Assembly (NCBI GenBank): GCA_024274695.1
Contig: JAJSAI010000006.1
Location: 1 to 52,893, forward strand
Source of the DNA: an archaeon
Lineage (GTDB): Archaea; B1Sed10-29; JAJSAI01
Reading direction: 5' to 3'
DNA: 52,893 nucleotides
Position 1 is the first letter of the stretch, and each line of letters opens with the position of its first letter. The notes beneath the pieces are model-generated. The model was not told the origin of the DNA. It saw nothing but the letters and a program-made list of their open reading frames with translations, and made no database searches. Below, piece by piece: positions 6,405-10,888 of the stretch. A program made the position numbers and the translations under genes.

Positions 6405-7237
6405 GCATAAAAGATCTTTCCAGAAAAGAGTGCCAGAGGATCGTGAAAGGCAAGTTCAAGAAGAGTAAAGGGAACGCCATCCTTTTCTTCCAGCTCCCGA
6501 GCACCAGGACCAGGAGCGCGTTCGAGCTCGGCCTGAAAGAAATGGGAATGGTAACAGAATACGTTGACGCGAGAACCACGCACCTGAACAGAGGAGAGAC
6601 AATCCAGGACACTGCGAGGGTACTGTCGTCCTACTGTGACGTAATAGTAGCCAGGATCCAGGAGCACGACACCCTCCTGGAATTCGCTTCAGCCTCGGAA
6701 GCCACAGTGGTCAACGCGCTAACAAACCTAGAGCATCCCACTCAGGCGCTGAACGACTTCTACACAATAGAAAAGGAGATAGGGCTGAAGAACGCACGGA
6801 TAGCATGGGTGGGAGACGGGACCAACGTATGCAATTCAATAGTCCTCTTGTCCGAGAAAATGGGCGTTCCCCTGAAGGTTTCCACACCCAGAGGGTACGA
6901 GCCCGCGTACGAGTGCGACTGGACAGAAGACCCTGAAGAAGCGGTTGAAGGAGCGAACGTTATAATGACGGACGCGTGGGTCAGCATGGGACAAGAAAAA
7001 CAAGCGAAGAAAAAACTGAAAGCCCTGAAAGAATACCAGGTGAACAAAAAACTTTTAGAGCACGCCAGCCCTGACTGGGTTTTCATGCACTGCCTTCCCG
7101 CGCACAGGGGACAGGAGGTCACAGGAGAAGTTATTGACGGGCCGAGGAGCCTGGTGTGGGAACAGGCCAAGAACAAGAAGAAAACAGCGAAGGCAGTGGT
7201 GTCAGAACTCCTCCAAAACCGCGGGAAAAGATTATAA
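6383..7237 (+). CDS. argF: Ornithine carbamoyltransferase
   Basis: A 284-aa cytosolic enzyme interconverting carbamoyl phosphate plus ornithine and citrulline. Carbamoyl-phosphate motif STRTR at residues 40-44, HPTQ at 118-121, the ornithine-specific DAWVSMG at 197-203, and HCLP at 236-239 are all present, which separates it from aspartate carbamoyltransferase. The start is the ATG at 6383 (preceded by ggaggaggga); the frame is open upstream but that extension is inside arcC and has no family match. Paired with arcC it could run catabolically, yielding ATP from citrulline; no arginine deiminase is in the window. Confidence 0.94.
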   Translation: MRAKHLLSIKDLSRKECQRIVKGKFKKSKGNAILFFQLPSTRTRSAFELGLKEMGMVTEYVDARTTHLNRGETIQDTARVLSSYCDVIVARIQEHDTLLEFASASEATVVNALTNLEHPTQALNDFYTIEKEIGLKNARIAWVGDGTNVCNSIVLLSEKMGVPLKVSTPRGYEPAYECDWTEDPEEAVEGANVIMTDAWVSMGQEKQAKKKLKALKEYQVNKKLLEHASPDWVFMHCLPAHRGQEVTGEVIDGPRSLVWEQAKNKKKTAKAVVSELLQNRGKRL

Positions 7238-7240
7238 CCC
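7230..7240 (+). promoter_or_regulatory. TATA box overlapping the argF stop
   Basis: gattataaccc contains the argF TAA and is centred about 27 bp before the ATG of the lipoprotein gene at 7262, suggesting a leaderless transcript. Confidence 0.55.
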
Positions 7241-7261
7241 CTGACGTCCAGAAGGAATATC

Positions 7262-7684
7262 ATGAAGAATACCCTGCTCGCAGGAGCAATCATGCTAGGC
7301 GTGCTCGCGCTCGCGGGCTGCATTAAGATCACGCACAACAACGTGGACATACACCTCACAAGGTACGTTGGAAACTGCGAGGACCCGGAAAAGTACTGCG
7401 AGTGCGAGCCATTCCCGATGAAGAACACGGAAATCTGGGTGGACGACCAATACTACTACACTGACTCCCAGGGGAGAGTATCCCTGGAGCTTGAGGAAGG
7501 AGAGCACAAGATCTTCTACCCAGGATGCTACGACAAGAACATGACCAACGAGCTGGACTTCAAGATAGACCAAGGAAAGATCTACTACATTAAGAACAGA
7601 GTGTACCGGAACGGGTACAACGAGAGCCTGCCCACGCAGTCAGACCGGCTGATAGAAGTGAACGTGTACTGCTGCAGGGCCTGA
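7262..7684 (+). CDS. Small predicted lipoprotein, function unknown
   Basis: A 140-aa protein with a clear signal peptide and lipobox: basic MKNT, hydrophobic core, then LALAGC with the lipidated Cys at residue 20. The mature part is rich in Tyr, Asp and Cys (CEDPEKYCECEPF, and CC near the end) and looks like an extracellular beta-rich domain, perhaps carboxypeptidase-regulatory-like (DDQYYYTDSQGRVSLELEEGEH), but this is not certain. It would be anchored outside the cytoplasmic membrane. It appears to be transcribed alone. Confidence 0.75.
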   Translation: MKNTLLAGAIMLGVLALAGCIKITHNNVDIHLTRYVGNCEDPEKYCECEPFPMKNTEIWVDDQYYYTDSQGRVSLELEEGEHKIFYPGCYDKNMTNELDFKIDQGKIYYIKNRVYRNGYNESLPTQSDRLIEVNVYCCRA

Positions 7685-7689
7685 AAAAA

Positions 7690-7700
7690 CATTTTTATAC
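7690..7700 (+). promoter_or_regulatory. TATA box for tRNA-Thr(TGT)
   Basis: catttttatac is centred about 33 bp before the tRNA 5' end, just after the lipoprotein stop. Confidence 0.6.
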
Positions 7701-7727
7701 CACCAGCACAAAACAAGAATGCTGGAG

Positions 7728-7852
7728 GCCTCGGTAGCACAGCGGTAGTGCGGCTGCCTTGTAAGAGCCCTTTGCGCTGAACGCGCAAAGCCCTCGGGGA
7801 AAGGCTCTAGGAAAGCAGCAGGCCGTGGGTTCGAATCCCACCCGAGGCTCCA
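7728..7852 (+). tRNA. tRNA-Thr(TGT) with a 50-nt canonical intron
   Basis: Acceptor gcctcgg (7728-7734) pairs with ccgaggc (7842-7848), discriminator T and encoded CCA. Anticodon stem GCTGC (7753-7757) pairs with GCAGC (7815-7819); the loop gives anticodon TGT at 7760-7762. The intron is about 7764-7813 and folds into a long hairpin (agagcc with ggctct, inner ctttgcg with cgcaaag). Confidence 0.94.
7764..7813 (+). other. Intron of tRNA-Thr(TGT)
   Basis: A 50-nt insertion at the 37/38 position. Boundaries can shift by a base because A37, A38 and the intron start are identical. Nearly all of the intron pairs with itself. Confidence 0.82.
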
Positions 7853-7889
7853 ACCCCCACCTCCATTCTCTCAAGAAAGGGTGAACAAA

Positions 7890-8804
7890 ATGAGCGAAAT
7901 AGAGTGTGACGTGCTAATCATAGGAGCAGGCCCTGCAGGGCTCGCGGCCAGTATCTGGACGAGCAGAAGAAAGCTCAGCACTGTGGTAGTGGAAAAAGCA
8001 ATGCCCGGCGGGCAAATGCTCTTGGCCCACGACATAGAAAACTATCCTGGAATCGAGAGGATTTCTGGACAGGAACTGGCAGAGAGGATGAAAAAGCATG
8101 CTGAAAAATTCGGTGCCAAAATAGTGTATGACATGATAACGAGAGTGTACACTGAAGGGGACAAGAAAAAAGCCGTCGGCAACACTAACACCTACACCGC
8201 AAAAGCACTGATAATAGCCACAGGCGGACAGCACAGGCCCCTCAAGGTCCCCGGGGAAGAAGAACTCGTTGGCAAGGGAGTCGCGTACTGCGCCACCTGC
8301 GACGCGCCCTTCTACAAAGGAAAAGAAGTGGCAGTCATAGGAGGAGGGAACAGCGCAGTAGAGGACGCAATATACCTGTCCAAAATAGCCAGCAAAACGT
8401 ACATCGTGCACAGGAGAGAAGAATTCAGGGCAGAGCCTGACAGGGTAGAGGAGATGGAAAGACTTGGAGTGGAAAAAATCCTGGGAAAGTCCCCCGAAAA
8501 GTTCGAAAAAAAGGAGGACGGCAGGATAGTAGTGCACTTCAAGGAAGGAGGATCTCTTGAGGTTGACGGGGTGTTCGTGTCCATAGGATACATCCCCGCC
8601 TCAGAGCTCTTCAAGGAAACAGGAATAGAATTCACCGAAACAGGGCACATAAAGACAGACCTGCAGCAGAGGACCAACATCCCTGGAATCTTCGCTGCAG
8701 GAGACGTGACAGGCAGGCTCGCCCAGATCGCCACCGCGGTAGGGGACGGGGCCGTGGCTGGGATGAACGCTTACAAGTACATTCAAAAACCTTACTGGGG
8801 ATGA
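7890..8804 (+). CDS. trxB: Thioredoxin-disulfide reductase (NADPH)
   Basis: A 304-aa flavoprotein that reduces thioredoxin in the cytosol. The FAD-binding GAGPAG is at residues 12-17, the redox pair CATC at 134-137, the nucleotide-binding GGGNSA at 151-156, and the C-terminal FAD motif GIFAAGDVTG is present. I chose the ATG at 7890 over the in-frame GTG at 7881 because gggtga at 7878-7883 is a good Shine-Dalgarno match six bases upstream of 7890. The last codons overlap the next ORF by 4 bp, so both are co-translated. Confidence 0.95.
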   Translation: MSEIECDVLIIGAGPAGLAASIWTSRRKLSTVVVEKAMPGGQMLLAHDIENYPGIERISGQELAERMKKHAEKFGAKIVYDMITRVYTEGDKKKAVGNTNTYTAKALIIATGGQHRPLKVPGEEELVGKGVAYCATCDAPFYKGKEVAVIGGGNSAVEDAIYLSKIASKTYIVHRREEFRAEPDRVEEMERLGVEKILGKSPEKFEKKEDGRIVVHFKEGGSLEVDGVFVSIGYIPASELFKETGIEFTETGHIKTDLQQRTNIPGIFAAGDVTGRLAQIATAVGDGAVAGMNAYKYIQKPYWG

Positions 8805-9139
8805 AAATGATAAGAGTTTACAAGATAAGCGCTGAAGCGCTCAAGAACGTGAAAAAAGTCCTGGAAGCACAGGAGACCGTGGACGAGCAGGGGAACCTGG
8901 AAAAGAACGAGTTCGCCCGGAACGGGTACACCCTGCAGAACGCAAGATCACTGGACCTAGAAGGAGAAGAGTACTACCTGTACATTGACGCCCCAGAAGA
9001 CTTCTGGGAAAGGAACGAGAAAAAACTGGAGATAGAAGGAGTCACAAGACTGGAAGGAGAAGAGTACGAAAAGGTCAAGAACGCGTTCGAGAAAGGAAAA
9101 GAAGGAGTCGCCACAGGCATAGGAGCAATGTTCGGGTGA
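8801..9139 (+). CDS. Unrecognised 112-aa protein downstream of trxB
   Basis: A soluble acidic protein with no recognised domain. The middle reads ARSLDLEGEEYYLYIDAPEDFWERNE, followed by a Lys/Glu-rich region and a glycine-containing end (GVATGIGAMFG). It overlaps trxB by 4 bp, so a link with thiol redox is possible by context only. It lacks cysteine, so it is not a thioredoxin or glutaredoxin. The start could also be the ATG at 8807. A terminator-like hairpin follows at 9141-9164. Confidence 0.75.
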   Translation: MKMIRVYKISAEALKNVKKVLEAQETVDEQGNLEKNEFARNGYTLQNARSLDLEGEEYYLYIDAPEDFWERNEKKLEIEGVTRLEGEEYEKVKNAFEKGKEGVATGIGAMFG

Positions 9140-9140
9140 A

Positions 9141-9164
9141 AAAAGGGAGGCGAGACCCCCTTTT
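9141..9164 (+). terminator. Hairpin with T-run after the trxB operon
   Basis: AAAAGGG (9141-9147) pairs with CCCTTTT (9158-9164), with a 10-nt loop, starting right after the stop codon and ending six bases before tRNA-Pro(CGG). It looks like an intrinsic terminator, although archaeal termination usually relies on the T-run alone. Confidence 0.5.
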
Positions 9165-9169
9165 CTCAC

Positions 9170-9348
9170 GGGGCCGTGGGGTAGCCTGGCAGCCTTCCAG
9201 CTTCGGGAGGGAAACCGCCAGCGGGTATACCCGAAACCTTTGGTTCGGGATAATCCAAAAGGCGAAAGCCTTTTGGTATTTTCCTCTACCTTCCCGCGAC
9301 CGGAGCCCGGAAGAGCTGGCGAGCCGAGTTCAAATCTCGGCGGCCCCA
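9170..9348 (+). tRNA. tRNA-Pro(CGG) with a 106-nt canonical intron
   Basis: Acceptor ggggccg (9170-9176) pairs with cggcccc (9341-9347), discriminator A; the next bases are TCA, so CCA is not encoded. Anticodon stem CCAGC (9197-9201) pairs with GCTGG (9315-9319), anticodon CGG at 9204-9206. The intron is about 9208-9313, the longest seen here. It carries an interrupted copy of the tRNA-associated repeat: GGGAAACC at its start and TTCCTCTACCTTCC near its end, separated by two further hairpins. Confidence 0.93.
9208..9313 (+). other. Intron of tRNA-Pro(CGG) containing an interrupted repeat copy
   Basis: The first part (9209-9226) matches the first 18 nt of the element at 9619-9658 with one difference, and 9281-9305 matches its second half, TTCCTCTACCTTCC followed by GC.ACCG. 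The material between them (about 9227-9278) is two perfect hairpins, CCCGAA/TTCGGG and CCAAAAGG/CCTTTTGG. Confidence 0.8.
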
Positions 9349-9370
9349 TCACCCTGGCTGGAAAGAAACC

Positions 9371-9380
9371 ATTTAAAAAC
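9371..9380 (+). promoter_or_regulatory. TATA box for tRNA-Tyr/tRNA-Ala
   Basis: atttaaaaac lies about 33 bp before tRNA-Tyr. tRNA-Ala follows tRNA-Tyr by 9 bp and has no TATA of its own. Confidence 0.55.
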
Positions 9381-9408
9381 CAGAAAGTGCCAACTATAAA
9401 CTGCTCGC

Positions 9409-9533
9409 CCCGTGGTAGCATAGTGGTAGTGCGCCCGGCTGTAGTAGAGTCTCTCGCGCTCTCGCGCGAGACCCCCTGGGGAAACCCTGCGGGGACCGGG
9501 AGATCGCCGGTTCAAATCCGGCCCACGGGACCA
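9409..9533 (+). tRNA. tRNA-Tyr(GTA) with a 50-nt canonical intron
   Basis: Acceptor cccgtgg (9409-9415) pairs with ccacggg (9523-9529), discriminator A, encoded CCA. Anticodon stem CCCGG (9434-9438) pairs with CCGGG (9496-9500), anticodon GTA at 9441-9443. The intron, about 9445-9494, has a gtctcgcg-type hairpin and contains GGGAAACC at 9479-9486. A C1-G72 acceptor end is the archaeal tyrosine identity element. Confidence 0.94.
9445..9494 (+). other. Intron of tRNA-Tyr(GTA)
   Basis: A 50-nt insertion at 37/38 with a hairpin (gtctcgcg with cgcgagac) and a second half containing ggggaaaccctgcgggg. Confidence 0.82.
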
Positions 9534-9542
9534 TTTTTTCAA

Positions 9543-9617
9543 GGGCCTGTAGATCAGTGGAAGATCGCCTGCCTTGCACGCAGGAGGTCGGGGGTTCAAA
9601 TCCCCCCGGGTCCACCA
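9543..9617 (+). tRNA. tRNA-Ala(TGC)
   Basis: Acceptor gggcctg (9543-9549) pairs with cgggtcc (9607-9613) including the G3-T70 wobble that marks alanine tRNAs; discriminator A, encoded CCA. Anticodon stem CCTGC/GCAGG with loop CT-TGC-AC. No intron. Confidence 0.95.
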
Positions 9618-9618
9618 A

Positions 9619-9658
9619 GGGAAACCTCCAGCGGGTTTCCTCTACCTTCCAGCAACCG
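9619..9658 (+). repeat. tRNA-associated hairpin repeat, copy B
   Basis: A 40-nt element starting 2 bp after the CCA of tRNA-Ala. GGAAACC (9620-9626) pairs with GGTTTCC (9634-9640), followed by TCTACCTTCC and a GCAACCG end. It matches a reverse-oriented copy at 41011-41050 at 35 of 40 positions; two of the five differences are the two halves of one stem base pair (A-T here, G-C there), so pairing is preserved. Confidence 0.75.
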
Positions 9659-9661
9659 AAA

Positions 9662-9684
9662 ATAAGGGGCCGCACCCCCCTTAT
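9662..9684 (+). repeat. AATAAGGGG hairpin downstream of tRNA-Ala
   Basis: ATAAGGGG (9662-9669) pairs perfectly with CCCCTTAT (9677-9684), loop ccgcacc, followed by CAACCCT. A similar hairpin with similar tail lies at 44760-44784, also just after a tRNA. It may act in transcription termination. Confidence 0.65.
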
Positions 9685-9703
9685 CAACCCTCCTCACCAG
9701 AAC

Positions 9704-9720
9704 GAGGGGCCGCACCCCTC
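9704..9720 (+). repeat. GAGGGG hairpin upstream of tRNA-Val(CAC)
   Basis: GAGGGG (9704-9709) pairs with CCCCTC (9715-9720). Its core ggggccgcacccc is identical to that of the hairpin 40 bp upstream (9666-9678). Confidence 0.6.
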
Positions 9721-9738
9721 TGAAACCAGAGCACGGGC

Positions 9739-9814
9739 GGGTCCGTGGTCTAGTGGCTAGGACGCCACCCTCACACGGTGGAGATCGGTGGTTCAAATCC
9801 GCCCGGACCCACCA
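9739..9814 (+). tRNA. tRNA-Val(CAC)
   Basis: Acceptor gggtccg (9739-9745) pairs with cggaccc (9804-9810), discriminator A, encoded CCA. Anticodon stem CCACC/GGTGG, loop CT-CAC-AC. One of three valine tRNAs in this cluster with near-identical bodies. Confidence 0.95.
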
Positions 9815-9844
9815 AAACAAAAAAACCAGCACACCAGAAAAACA

Positions 9845-9922
9845 GGTCCCGTAGTCTAGTCCGGCTAAGGATATCGGCCTTTCGAGCCGAAGACCCGGGT
9901 TCAAATCCCGGCGGGACCACCA
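9845..9922 (+). tRNA. tRNA-Glu(TTC)
   Basis: Acceptor ggtcccg (9845-9851) pairs with cgggacc (9912-9918), discriminator A, encoded CCA. Anticodon stem TCGGC/GCCGA, loop CT-TTC-GA. Confidence 0.95.
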
Positions 9923-9933
9923 AACCGTGAGAC

Positions 9934-10009
9934 GCCCCGGTAGTCTAGCGGCCTAGGATACCGGACTGTCGATCCGGTGACCCGGGTTCAAATCCCGGCT
10001 GGGGCGCCA
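9934..10009 (+). tRNA. tRNA-Asp(GTC)
   Basis: Acceptor gccccgg (9934-9940) pairs with ctggggc (9999-10005), discriminator G as expected for Asp, encoded CCA. Anticodon stem CCGGA/TCCGG, loop CT-GTC-GA. Confidence 0.95.
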
Positions 10010-10027
10010 TACCCTCTTTCCAATCAT

Positions 10028-10103
10028 AGCCCCGTAGTCTAGCGGCCAAGGATACAGGGCTCTGGACCCTGGGACGGCGGTTCGAATCCGCCCGGGGCTA
10101 CCA
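10028..10103 (+). tRNA. tRNA-Gln(CTG)
   Basis: Acceptor agccccg (10028-10034) pairs with cggggct (10093-10099), discriminator A, encoded CCA. Anticodon stem CAGGG/CCCTG, loop CT-CTG-GA. No intron, so it is a direct template for recognising the D-loop insertion in tRNA-Gln(TTG). Confidence 0.95.
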
Positions 10104-10123
10104 AAAGGGAAACCGCTTGAGCT

Positions 10124-10198
10124 GGTCCCGTAGTCTAGTCCGGCTAAGGATATCGGCCTCTCGAGCCGAAGACCCGGGTTCAAATCCCGGCGGGACCA
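10124..10198 (+). tRNA. tRNA-Glu(CTC)
   Basis: Acceptor ggtcccg (10124-10130) pairs with cgggacc (10191-10197), discriminator A; CCA is not encoded (the next bases are CG). Anticodon loop CT-CTC-GA. Apart from the anticodon it matches tRNA-Glu(TTC). Confidence 0.95.
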
Positions 10199-10219
10199 CG
10201 TCAAAAGCACAAAAAAGAG

Positions 10220-10323
10220 AGCCCCGTAGTCTAGCGGCCAATCCTGTTCGGCGTTGCCAGCGGGAGCCGAAAGGATGGCGGGCTTTGGACCCGCAGACGG
10301 CGGTTCGAATCCGCCCGGGGCTA
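10220..10323 (+). tRNA. tRNA-Gln(TTG) with a 31-nt D-loop intron
   Basis: Acceptor agccccg (10220-10226) pairs with cggggct (10316-10322), discriminator A; CCA is not encoded. Anticodon stem GCGGG/CCCGC, loop CT-TTG-GA. Compared with tRNA-Gln(CTG), whose D region reads gcggccaaggat, this gene has 31 extra bases after gcggcca. Removing them restores the same D arm, so I read them as a noncanonical intron. Confidence 0.9.
10241..10271 (+). other. Noncanonical intron in the D loop of tRNA-Gln(TTG)
   Basis: The 31-nt insertion lies near position 20/21. TTCGGC (10247-10252) pairs with GCCGAA (10266-10271), and the flanking atcct can pair with the exon sequence aggat, leaving bulges as expected of a relaxed bulge-helix-bulge. 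The junction can slide by one base either way because of repeated A. Confidence 0.75.
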
Positions 10324-10346
10324 CTAGAGAGGCTGTCAAGCGGGAC

Positions 10347-10422
10347 GGGTCCGTGGTCTAGTGGCTAGGACGCCACCCTTACAAGGTGGAGATCGGTGGT
10401 TCAAATCCGCCCGGACCCACCA
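10347..10422 (+). tRNA. tRNA-Val(TAC)
   Basis: Acceptor gggtccg (10347-10353) pairs with cggaccc (10412-10418), discriminator A, encoded CCA. Anticodon stem CCACC/GGTGG, loop CT-TAC-AA. Confidence 0.95.
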
Positions 10423-10427
10423 GGAAA

Positions 10428-10438
10428 CAATTTAAACC
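10428..10438 (+). promoter_or_regulatory. TATA box for tRNA-Val(GAC)
   Basis: caatttaaacc is centred about 35 bp before the tRNA 5' end. It is the only clear TATA within the 9739-10543 tRNA run, so the tRNAs before it are probably cotranscribed. Confidence 0.5.
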
Positions 10439-10467
10439 CCTGCCGCGAGAACAATAATCTGGGAGAA

Positions 10468-10543
10468 GGGTCCGTGGTCTAGTGGCTAGGACGTCGCCTT
10501 GACGTGGCGAAGATCGGTGGTTCGAATCCGCCCGGACCCACCA
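10468..10543 (+). tRNA. tRNA-Val(GAC)
   Basis: Acceptor gggtccg (10468-10474) pairs with cggaccc (10533-10539), discriminator A, encoded CCA. Anticodon stem TCGCC/GGCGA, loop TT-GAC-GT. Confidence 0.95.
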
Positions 10544-10573
10544 AAACAAAAAAAAACTTGGGGCACAGAAAAG

Positions 10574-10585
10574 TTTTTATATAAG
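10574..10585 (+). promoter_or_regulatory. TATA box of the rpoH-rpoB-rpoA-str operon
   Basis: tttttatataag, a strong archaeal TATA, stands about 50 bp before rpoH. Transcription would start near 10610, giving a leader of about 20 nt that carries a ggggg Shine-Dalgarno stretch. Confidence 0.7.
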
Positions 10586-10630
10586 TGGGCTTGAACATTT
10601 CATATCCAGCTAGTTTTCGGGGGGAAACTT

Positions 10631-10864
10631 TTGAAGAAAAGCATCATCCTGGAGCATCAGCTCGTGCCGAAACACGAGATAATGACGGACGAGGAAGTCC
10701 GGGCTCTCCTCAAGGAGTATGGAGTGACCTTAGAACAGCTTCCGAAGATATTCTCAGACGATCCTGTCGTGAAAGCGATAGGCGCCAAAAAAGGACAGGT
10801 TCTTAGGATAACCAGGAACAGCCCCACGGCTGGAGAATATTACTATTACAGGGTCGTGGTCTGA
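10631..10864 (+). CDS. rpoH: DNA-directed RNA polymerase subunit H (Rpo5)
   Basis: The 77-aa protein corresponds to the C-terminal assembly domain of eukaryotic Rpb5, the normal archaeal form. It matches the family pattern: EHQLVPKHEIMTDEEV at the N-terminus and a conserved end (GQVLRITRNSPTAGEYYYYRVV). It binds the jaw region of RNA polymerase. The start is a TTG; a run of G at 10619-10625 provides the ribosome-binding site. It heads a long operon of polymerase and translation genes in the standard archaeal order. Confidence 0.95.
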   Translation: MKKSIILEHQLVPKHEIMTDEEVRALLKEYGVTLEQLPKIFSDDPVVKAIGAKKGQVLRITRNSPTAGEYYYYRVVV

Positions 10865-10888
10865 GGCCCTGCAAAAGGAGACGATCGG

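Noticed and set aside
9240-9665. Long open frames across the tRNA cluster on both strands (for example 9240-9665, 9394-9687, 9953-10339)
   Set aside because: They run through tRNA genes and their introns; the predicted proteins repeat tRNA-derived strings such as RIRTAVPGSRA and have no start signals.
9619-9720. CRISPR array
   Set aside because: The repeats near the tRNAs are few, differ in length, have no regular spacers, and no cas genes are present in the window.
10104-10129. Further copy of the hairpin repeat between tRNA-Gln(CTG) and tRNA-Glu(CTC)
   Set aside because: GGGAAACC is present but the pairing partner GGTCCC is the acceptor of tRNA-Glu and the TCTACC tail is missing, so I did not list it as a repeat.
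10220-10323. Split tRNA (two separately transcribed halves) for tRNA-Gln(TTG)
   Set aside because: Both halves are contiguous on one strand with only 31 nt between, so an intron is simpler.
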